From Chloroflexota bacterium (GTDB lineage Bacteria; Chloroflexota; Ktedonobacteria; Ktedonobacterales; JADMIN01): a stretch of DNA of 64,000 nucleotides. The notes below the pieces were generated by a model. It saw nothing but the letters and a program-made list of their open reading frames with translations. It was not told where the DNA came from and made no database searches. This document shows, one piece after another, positions 58,263 to 64,000 of this stretch; the first letter of the stretch is position 1; each line of letters begins with the position of its first letter. Both the position numbers and the translations under genes were made by a program. Location: NCBI GenBank assembly GCA_021323855.1, contig JAJPKE010000023.1, positions 62,001-126,000 on the forward strand, given 5' to 3'.

Positions 58263-58726
58263 AAGAGCATCAGCCAGAGGATGACAAGCAGCCCGAAGCT
58301 GCCAATCACCAGACCCGGCCAGGGATTCGCGGCTGCCAGCGCCGCCGCAATCTCTTCGGACGTACCCGGCTCCTTCATGGGGCCGCGCCCGGTGATGCCG
58401 ACCGCCGCACGCACGCGCCGCAGAGGCCGGCCACTGAACGCCGACATCAGCCCCCAGACGACAACGAATACGCCGAGCGCCGCCCAGATCCAGCCAAACG
58501 ACCACCAGCCGCCGACGAAGCCCGCGCCGATGCCGCCGATCAACAGCAACAGCAGCGACACGCTTGCCGCAATCAACGCGCTGGACGAGAGGTTGAGGAG
58601 CGCGCGTATGGCATTCACGTCGCGTTCGCCGCGCAGCCGAAAGCTGACCAGCGCCGATGCGCCATGCGCCAGCAAAAACCCGAAGATACCAATGAGATGT
58701 AGAAACACGAGCCACTGATACAACAA
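58250..58726 (-). CDS. four-helix membrane protein (CopD/DUF2269-like)
   Basis: About 158 residues. Helix 1 WLVFLHLIGIFGFLLAHGAS has two His as in CopD/DUF2269-like proteins; further helices are SALIAASVSLLLLLIGGIG, FGWIWAALGVFVVVWGLM and PGLVIGSFGLLVILWLML. TTG 58726 (or 58723) is chosen because GGAGGT lies just upstream; ATG 58759 would place this ribosome site inside the coding part. A promoter with an overlapping palindrome lies at 58781-58826. Function unknown. Confidence 0.72.
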   Translation of the reverse strand: MLYQWLVFLHLIGIFGFLLAHGASALVSFRLRGERDVNAIRALLNLSSSALIAASVSLLLLLIGGIGAGFVGGWWSFGWIWAALGVFVVVWGLMSAFSGRPLRRVRAAVGITGRGPMKEPGTSEEIAAALAAANPWPGLVIGSFGLLVILWLMLFKPF

Positions 58727-58780
58727 ACGACTACCTCCTTCAGAGATTCCCAAGACCATGAATATCGCAGTGCCCCGACC

Positions 58781-58826
58781 ACAATGCGATATATCTCGTT
58801 ATAACGCATTGTCGCAAGGCTGACAA
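58781..58826 (-). promoter_or_regulatory. promoter with overlapping ACAATGCG-N16-CGCATTGT operator
   Basis: Minus strand TTGTCA (58821-58826), 17-base spacer, TATAAC (58798-58803). A 32-bp dyad with perfect 8-bp arms (58781-58788 and 58805-58812) spans the -10 and start region; inner bases are also partly symmetric. Strong candidate for repressor control of the gene at 58250-58726. Confidence 0.6.
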
Positions 58827-58893
58827 CTGTCCCTTCGGCCAGGGGACGATATCTGATCAACATACAGTCAACAAAGGGAGACCATAGTGATAT

Positions 58894-58954
58894 GAGTTCG
58901 GGAGAAGGGAACACGAAGCGCCTTTGGTCCTACTTCCTCCCTCGTCCCGAACTC
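58894..58954 (-). terminator. hairpin after the DUF998 gene
   Basis: Arms GAGTTCGGGA and TCCCGAACTC (10 bp, more with bulges) with a 41-base loop, immediately 3' of the minus-strand gene ending at 58962. No clear T-run, so termination is uncertain. Confidence 0.45.
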
Positions 58955-58961
58955 GCATGGT

Positions 58962-59681
58962 CTATTCCGCAGGCAACCGTGGAGCCTTCTTGCTCATGAG
59001 GCGGATCGCCAGCAGAGCAATCCAAATGCAGCCGACAATGATGCCGATGCGTTCAATGAGTCCTACTGGACCGCCATTCAACAGTTTAAAGGTGAGGGCG
59101 AAGACGACATCAGAGGCAGCGACCAGCAGGCCAGTGGCAACTGAATACCAGACCCAGCCGCGCTCAGCAGCATCGGCAGCGTCGCGCCGTGCCAGCACGA
59201 AGCACGCCACAACCAGCGAGCTGAACTGAAGCTGGCCGAAGAGATCATGCAGGATTCCGTGTATGGTGAGCGCGCTCGACGCTCCGAGTGGGTACCCCAG
59301 CACCGGGTCGGTTACGAAGATCCCGGCCCCAATGAAGGTGAGGCCATAGATGCCGAGCAGGATGGGCATCCAGGTGGAACCACGCCCCGCGCGCAAGACA
59401 CGCCTGAGTCCGATGGAAAACGCAAACACGAGCGCTCCAGTGAGGATGTAGTTAGCGATTTGTATCCACCCGCCTGCACCCAGTTCGAGGTTGCTGTCGG
59501 GCATTTGCCAGGCGTTGTAGTGAGGGCGTGTAGCCCCAAGAATGAGAATGACCACAATGTTGAGCAGCGGACCAATGACACCGCAAGCCAGGAGCAGTCT
59601 CGTAATCACCGACCGCTCACCAACACTTTGCGCTGAGGTTTGCGTGCGTTTTTCCCCTGTACCGTAAGACAAGGATGTCAT
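58962..59681 (-). CDS. DUF998 family membrane protein
   Basis: About 239 residues, six membrane helices: LLLACGVIGPLLNIVVILIL, WIQIANYILTGALVFAFSIG, WMPILLGIYGLTFIGAGIFV, the DPVLGYPLG-x-HGILHDLFGQ block, SSLVVACFVLARR, and two C-terminal helices ending RLMSKKAP. The TDPVLGYP plus HG-H pattern marks DUF998. Function unknown. AAAGGA upstream of ATG. Neighbour of two other small membrane proteins and a TetR regulator, perhaps one regulon. Confidence 0.85.
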   Translation of the reverse strand: MTSLSYGTGEKRTQTSAQSVGERSVITRLLLACGVIGPLLNIVVILILGATRPHYNAWQMPDSNLELGAGGWIQIANYILTGALVFAFSIGLRRVLRAGRGSTWMPILLGIYGLTFIGAGIFVTDPVLGYPLGASSALTIHGILHDLFGQLQFSSLVVACFVLARRDAADAAERGWVWYSVATGLLVAASDVVFALTFKLLNGGPVGLIERIGIIVGCIWIALLAIRLMSKKAPRLPAE

Positions 59682-59834
59682 GATCGTGCGTTCCTTTCAG
59701 GATTGCATTCGTGAACAGGCTTCTCCTGTTTCAGTGCGATCAGGAGGAAAGCCAAGCCGGATTCCGCGAGAGGCGGTCACTAGATGGATGTAACAGAGCT
59801 GAGATGCGCATCTTTCAATCTCTATCTCTGCTCG

Positions 59835-60257
59835 CTACACACCTCGTAGGGCACTCGAGAAGAAGTAGCCAAGGAGGTAGGCGATGAAAGCTCCCATAAA
59901 GCCAAGCGCCATCCTCAGTGACAAGTCATTTTGCTGGGTGGCTAGAAATTGGACTCCACTGAGCCAGGCAAAGACGAGTAGAGCCAGGCCAGCAACGGCT
60001 GCGACAATTCCAGCAGGATGCCGCGCAACGAGACTCAAAATCAAAGCCACCAGCGCAACGACGATCAGCAACGTCCCGAGATAGATGTGGAGTTGAATGA
60101 TGATGCTATTCCGGAAGGCCCAGCTCGTGGCATTTCCACCTGGAAGCTGCACTTCGAGATTGGCAATCATTCCTAAAATGTACTGAAGCACCAAGAGCAC
60201 AAGGGTAATGAGAACAGCGATACGAAATGCTCTCTTACCAGTGCGTGTTTGACTCAT
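59835..60257 (-). CDS. four-helix membrane protein (DUF6220-like)
   Basis: About 140 residues. Helices: IAVLITLVLLVLQYILGMIA, IQLHIYLGTLLIVVALVALI (one His), GIVAAVAGLALLVFAWLSGV and LGFMGAFIAYLLGYFFSSAL. A motif LEVQLPGGN precedes helix 2. Matches the general look of DUF6220 proteins. ATG 60257 with GGAG eleven bases upstream is preferred over ATG 60287. Divergent from the TetR gene, so probably its target. Confidence 0.75.
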   Translation of the reverse strand: MSQTRTGKRAFRIAVLITLVLLVLQYILGMIANLEVQLPGGNATSWAFRNSIIIQLHIYLGTLLIVVALVALILSLVARHPAGIVAAVAGLALLVFAWLSGVQFLATQQNDLSLRMALGFMGAFIAYLLGYFFSSALRGV

Positions 60258-60287
60258 GAATGTCGTTTCTCCTTTCAAGAGTCTCAT

Positions 60288-60458
60288 CAGCAGTATCGCA
60301 GGAAAATGGTTGGTTTCGGAACACCATGTCCGTTACCGAATATGGTATTCTGATGAGAGTGTAGCTGTGGAATCTTCTCTACGCCAAGCACAGACCAGAA
60401 AAACCGTTCGCTACCGAACATCTTGTCCGAATTGTTCACCAATGAAAGAGGAACAGGG
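60288..60458. promoter_or_regulatory. divergent control region of the TetR gene and the membrane protein gene
   Basis: Contains repeated TACCGAA(T/C)AT at about 60335 and 60409, a GTTCG-CTAC-CGAAC dyad at about 60404, and ACCAT-N14-ATGGT. On the minus strand TTCCGA-18-GATACT may drive the gene at 59835-60257. These are candidate operators of the adjacent TetR-type regulator. Confidence 0.4.
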
Positions 60459-61097
60459 GTGAAGCAGGAGAAAGCAGATCGTCGTTCGCAGCGCACCAGG
60501 CGCCTGGTGAGCGCTGCCTTTGCAGAACTTGTGGCAGAAATGCCCTATGATAAAATTCTGGTGCAGGATATCTTGGATCGGGCAGGAATTGGTCGTACCA
60601 CCTTCTACGCCCATTATTTCGATAAGGAGGATGTGCTCAACAGTATCATCGAGCAGGAGCTAGAGCTGCTCACTCGCCAGATTGACCGTGCAGCGACAGG
60701 GCAACGGCTCATACCAAGTTTGGAACTGTTTGAGCATGCGTACCACTCTCAGAATCAACAGCTTCGGGCGCTGATGCAAAGCCGCGCGAGTGACTTCTTG
60801 TGGGAAGCCTTGCAAGTGGCTCTCTGCCGGGCAATTGAATCAGCCCTGACAACCCACTGGACAGAAAAATATTCTTCGCCGATCCCAGTGCCAGTGGTCT
60901 CTGAGTATTTGGCCGGAGCCTTTCTCACCCTGCTCAAATGGTGGGTCACCGCTGATATGCCCTACCCACCAGAACAGATGGAGCGCATCTTCCAGCAACT
61001 GGCGCTGCCTGGAGTGTGGGCACTGCTGACAGAAAGTGAGCAGAAAGCAGGGATTGACGCAGATGTTCCTACGCTTCTCTCCCGAACTCACCTGTAG
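60459..61097 (+). CDS. TetR/AcrR family transcriptional regulator
   Basis: About 212 residues. N-terminal HTH in RRLVSAAFAELVAEMPYDKI followed by VQDILDRAGIGRTTFYAHYF, the TetR recognition helix pattern, then the ligand domain (ELFEHAYHSQNQQLRALMQS; YLAGAFLTLLKWWVTADMPY). GTG 60459 is used since AGAGGA lies six bases ahead; TTG 60423 is less likely. It probably represses itself and the divergent membrane protein gene. Confidence 0.92.
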   Translation: MKQEKADRRSQRTRRLVSAAFAELVAEMPYDKILVQDILDRAGIGRTTFYAHYFDKEDVLNSIIEQELELLTRQIDRAATGQRLIPSLELFEHAYHSQNQQLRALMQSRASDFLWEALQVALCRAIESALTTHWTEKYSSPIPVPVVSEYLAGAFLTLLKWWVTADMPYPPEQMERIFQQLALPGVWALLTESEQKAGIDADVPTLLSRTHL

Positions 61098-61123
61098 CAC
61101 ATGTTCTGTCGAGCCAGCCGGAG

Positions 61124-61816
61124 TTAAGCGGAGGTTGCCGAATGGGCCGATGACCCGGACTTGGAGCCAATCTTGCGCTCGGTGCCGTGCATGATACGCT
61201 GGATATTGTCACGGTGCGAGAGGATGATAAACGAAGAGCCGACGATGCCAAAGACCATCTGCGGCCAGTAGTTATGCCCTGTCAACGTGAGGACGATGAT
61301 GCTCACTGCGCAGGCGAACGCGCCGATGATTGAGCCGAGCGAGACGTAGCGTGTGATGAGAACAGGGACGACAAGCGCGACAATACCGATGAGTACTGCA
61401 AAGGGCGACATCGCCAGGATCACACCGCCGCCCGTGGCTACGCCGCGCCCGCCAGTGAAGTGGATAAAGACTGAATAGTTGTGTCCCAGCAAGGCGGCGA
61501 ATCCGGCGCATGCCTCTGCCAGCGCCTGAAGATTATGGTCGGTGAGTGTTGGGTGTGCCGGCAGCGGAAAGATGATATAACGCGCCAGCAGCACAGCCAC
61601 GACGCCCTTGCCGATGTCCATGATAACGACGATGGCCGCTGGACCTGCCCCCAGCGTTCGCAGGATATTGGTAGCGCCGGTTTTACCGCTGCCCTGCGTG
61701 CGTGGATCAACATTGCCAAAGATTTTGCCCATTAACACGCCGCTGGGTATGGAACCGAGCAGATAGCCGGCAACAATGGCGGCCCCGACCCGGAGAAGCA
61801 CTTCGATGGCAGACAT
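61124..61816 (-). CDS. plsY: acyl-phosphate:glycerol-3-phosphate acyltransferase
   Basis: First acylation in phospholipid synthesis, transferring acyl from acyl phosphate to sn-glycerol 3-phosphate. About 230 residues, five or more helices. Three family motifs: GYLLGSIPSGVLMGKIFG with DPRTQGSGKTGATNILRTLG, LLGHNYSVFIHFTGGRGVAT, and near the C-terminus ILSHRDNIQRIMHGTERKIG. AGAGAGG upstream of the ATG. C-terminal tail is Ser-rich. The membrane-lipid pair with PgsA is not in one operon. Confidence 0.95.
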   Translation of the reverse strand: MSAIEVLLRVGAAIVAGYLLGSIPSGVLMGKIFGNVDPRTQGSGKTGATNILRTLGAGPAAIVVIMDIGKGVVAVLLARYIIFPLPAHPTLTDHNLQALAEACAGFAALLGHNYSVFIHFTGGRGVATGGGVILAMSPFAVLIGIVALVVPVLITRYVSLGSIIGAFACAVSIIVLTLTGHNYWPQMVFGIVGSSFIILSHRDNIQRIMHGTERKIGSKSGSSAHSATSA

Positions 61817-62000
61817 TGCCAGGGGTCCTCTCTACGCCTGTGCGTATGCAATTACATAGAGACCATCAACAATGACAAATGCGGGAATATCGGCATGTCG
61901 CAGGACATGGTGAGCGACAGCGTCACCGTCAATGCTACAGCCTGTGGCGTACTTCGTCAATGCGCAGTATGGGATTCACACGGAGAGGTTGCAAGCGCTG

Positions 62001-62405
62001 CTACTTATGCGTATTCCTGGCCTGTTGATGCGCATGATGCAGATGGGCGCCGAAGAAAGCCAGCGCCAGCCAGACAATGGCGATGATGAACAACAGGGTG
62101 GAGATGCGGTGCAAGGGGAATAGATTTGGTAGCATCATACCAACCCAGGCAAGGATCGTGAGGATGGGAGCGGCGATAAATCCGCCGACGACGCAGACCG
62201 TCGCTACCGACTCGGCAAGCCAATGCCTGGTCTGCTCGCTCGAAACCAGCACCATTCCAATGCCCAGCACGATGAGCGCCCAGTGAGCTATCTGCGAGAG
62301 CGAGTGATTCATACGGGAAATACGATGAATGTGCTGGGTCTGCATCTGTTCGGTTGTCTGCGGGTGAATTTTGCGCATGCGAGTCAGGGTATCCGGGCCT
62401 ACCAT
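62001..62405 (-). CDS. small three-helix membrane protein, unknown
   Basis: About 134 residues. The first 33 residues are polar and may not be translated (later ATGs at 62378 and 62312). Helices: IAHWALIVLGIGMVLVS, VATVCVVGGFIAAPILTILA and ISTLLFIIAIVWLALAFFGA, then a His-rich end (HLHHAHQQARNTHK). No clear ribosome site at any start. No family recognised. Confidence 0.6.
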   Translation of the reverse strand: MVGPDTLTRMRKIHPQTTEQMQTQHIHRISRMNHSLSQIAHWALIVLGIGMVLVSSEQTRHWLAESVATVCVVGGFIAAPILTILAWVGMMLPNLFPLHRISTLLFIIAIVWLALAFFGAHLHHAHQQARNTHK

Positions 62406-62545
62406 TGTGTCACCATATCACCATGTGTTTGTTCTGGTTCTTCTTTCCTCCGAGGGTGTTGCGGTGTTATCGCATCCTCTTATTGCATGACGCCATTCAC
62501 AAGGTCGTGTAACGCTCCTGGGTCCCTTCACATGCGCATCACTTG

Positions 62546-63277
62546 CTAGCGTTCCGCAACTGTTGCCCAATAATAGTTGCATTCCGCCCGCAGGGGACAG
62601 ATGGCACATTTGGGTCGCTGGGCGAGGCAAATGGTGCGTCCGTGCCGGATCAGGTCTACGTGCATTGTATAACGCCAATCGGGCGGAATCAACCGGGCGA
62701 GCGCTGTATGCGCCGCATCAGCCGAAACCCTTGCGCCGATCAGCCCCAGCCGTTTCGTGACACGCCAGACATGCGTATCCACCGGAAACGCGGGCCTACC
62801 CAGGGAAAATAGCAAAACGCATGCCGCTGTCTTGGGTCCAACCCCCGGCAACGACTGAAGATACGTTAGCGCGTCATCGAGTGGCTCCTCGCCAAGAAAA
62901 TTGAGATCGAGCGGTTGATTCGCTAACCGCCCGGTCAGTTCGCGCAGAATCTGTTGGATGCGCGCCGCTTTGATCTGCGCCAGCCCGCCGCTGCGTATCG
63001 CCTGCGCAACAGCGGCGGTAGGCGCGTCCCGGACCGCTTCCCAGGTAGGGAAGCTGGCGCGCAGTCCCGCATAGGCGCGTCCAGAGTTCACATCAGAGGT
63101 ATGCTGCGAGAGGACAGTGGCGATCAGTTCGCCCAGCGCATCACCGTTTGGACGCCATTCGGGGATGCCATAGGTTACCACCAACGCATGATAGATACGC
63201 GCGACTTTTGCCGATGGCGTCTCTACTTCATCTCGATCTTCTCTTGTATTTGCCGCCCGCTGCTCCTCGTGCGCCAT
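62546..63277 (-). CDS. endonuclease III-like HhH-GPD DNA glycosylase
   Basis: Base-excision repair glycosylase/lyase, about 243 residues. Helix-hairpin-helix LQSLPGVGPKTAACVLLFSL carries the catalytic Lys, VDTHVWRVTKRLGL carries the catalytic Asp, and the C-terminal Fe-S loop is CLAQRPKCAICPLRAEC (C-x6-C-x2-C-x5-C). The SQHTSDVNSGRAYAGL block replaces the SQQT-D of Nth. ATG 63277 has GGAGG five bases upstream; the frame is open to 63394. Substrate spectrum may differ from Nth since several lesion-pocket residues vary. Confidence 0.92.
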   Translation of the reverse strand: MAHEEQRAANTREDRDEVETPSAKVARIYHALVVTYGIPEWRPNGDALGELIATVLSQHTSDVNSGRAYAGLRASFPTWEAVRDAPTAAVAQAIRSGGLAQIKAARIQQILRELTGRLANQPLDLNFLGEEPLDDALTYLQSLPGVGPKTAACVLLFSLGRPAFPVDTHVWRVTKRLGLIGARVSADAAHTALARLIPPDWRYTMHVDLIRHGRTICLAQRPKCAICPLRAECNYYWATVAER

Positions 63278-63400
63278 ACCTGCCTCCAACCATGTCACCG
63301 CTCTCTGCTTCTCTGCGGCGAGAGCAGTGGCATGGTGCATGTGCTCCGGATGAATTTGGTGGTATCGTGGCCCTATTGTACCAGCAAGAACCAAGTAACC

Positions 63401-64000
63401 CTACCAGAGAGCGGCCAGCGTCGCCGCGCGAACGACACGCTGTGGCGCATAGGTACTCTTATCTATCCAGAGAGCTGGCAGCGGCTCGCCCTGTTTGCGC
63501 AACGCCATCAGCCGTTGGAGGAAGCGCTGGCCGCGTGTGATCGCCTGCCGGCAACGTTCCGCTTCGTGAAACGGCAGGATGAGGCGCAGCGCCCGCACCG
63601 CCAGCACGGCATAGGCGCTTTCTTCGAGCGTCGCCTCCGCCATACCCCAGCTGCCATCTGCCTGTTGCGCATCCAGTAGCCAGGTATATGTCGTGCGGAG
63701 TTCCTGGTGCGTAGCCGGCTCTGCCACCTGCGCAAGCGCCAGCGCGCAGGAGAGCGTGGCATAGTACGGGCTGATATGCCACTTATCCAACCAGTAGCCC
63801 GCGCTCGCTCGTTGATCGAGGAGATACGCAATGATCTTGGCAATGGCACGCTTACGCCGGACGATGACATCACGCGGCGCGGTAACGGGTGGCCGCAGGC
63901 TGAGTAACGCTTCGAGCGCATGGGCGTTGGCGCTGGTAGAAGATGTGCGCTCGCCCGCATAACTGACGAAATGGTCATCCACCTCAAAGAGCCAGAGAGC
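63401..64000 (-). CDS. terpene cyclase/prenyltransferase-like repeat protein, partial (5' end outside window)
   Basis: About 199 C-terminal residues; the frame runs through the right window edge (ALWLFEVDDHFVSYAGE). All-helical alpha/alpha barrel repeats with QW-like units: GYWLDKWHISPYYATLSCAL and WLLDAQQADGSWGMAEATLE, the latter a good squalene-cyclase-type QxxxGSWG repeat, then AYAVLAVRALRLILPFH. W-x-DKWH-SPYY resembles class II diterpene cyclases such as tuberculosinyl diphosphate synthase. The DxDD site would lie upstream, outside the window, so activity is inferred only. The stop TAG is at 63401-63403. Confidence 0.78.
   Translation of the reverse strand, partial: ALWLFEVDDHFVSYAGERTSSTSANAHALEALLSLRPPVTAPRDVIVRRKRAIAKIIAYLLDQRASAGYWLDKWHISPYYATLSCALALAQVAEPATHQELRTTYTWLLDAQQADGSWGMAEATLEESAYAVLAVRALRLILPFHEAERCRQAITRGQRFLQRLMALRKQGEPLPALWIDKSTYAPQRVVRAATLAALW

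Overview
The window looks like chromosomal DNA of a Chloroflexi bacterium, most likely a Ktedonobacteria-type member. This is an inference from gene content: a T-box before leuS, a bacterial XPB helicase, DUF4012 and MoxR-DUF58-DUF4129 genes, an FHA-PrsW fusion, FabI, sigma-54-type response regulators, and many TTG/GTG starts. No 16S gene is present, so the assignment is not proven. Promoters of the form TTGAC(A/G)-17-TATA(C/A)T are easy to find. No CRISPR array, prophage or insertion sequence was seen.

Layout. 1-6400: partial XPB helicase, an alpha/beta hydrolase without its Ser nucleophile, a CHASE3-like histidine kinase, a receiver-only regulator, a decayed HELGH gene, and a tRNA-Ser/tRNA-Leu unit. 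6.5-16.9 kb: a lipoprotein behind a cluster of GTCTAT boxes, FabI, a TlpA-like thioredoxin, PyrE, an NfeD/slipin operon, dihydrolipoyl dehydrogenase and a large DUF4012 protein preceded by a structured leader. 17.3-23.6 kb: a six-gene redox cluster of NarI-like cytochrome b with zinc ribbon, Mo-bisMGD catalytic subunit, four-cluster ferredoxin, Rieske protein, small membrane protein and HPP-family transporter. This is the most distinctive system here and may be a quinol-linked nitrate reductase module with an unusual subunit set.

23.6-31.3 kb: an eIF2B-like protein, Nudix, membrane and HNH genes on the minus strand, then T-box/leuS, tRNA-Gly and a beta-propeller lipoprotein. 31.5-45.2 kb: an NtrC-type regulator and a receiver-kinase hybrid, acyl-CoA dehydrogenase, Mn-type superoxide dismutase behind a structured leader, YbaK, GlsB, a Clp_N-only protein, ArgRS and a membrane cyclophilin. 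45.5-64 kb: UvrC, the MoxR-DUF58-DUF4129 operon, an HD-GYP protein, DUF6391, FHA-PrsW, PIG-L deacetylase, RluA, PgsA, a group of small membrane proteins around a TetR regulator, PlsY, an endonuclease III homologue, and the 3' part of a terpene-cyclase-like gene cut by the window edge.

The genes are mostly housekeeping (translation, lipid synthesis, repair, redox). The regulatory DNA is rich: several perfect palindromes overlap or flank good promoters, and a few long leaders contain nested hairpins that match no RNA family I recognise. Starts were set by Shine-Dalgarno position wherever one was visible, so several genes are shorter than their longest open frame.
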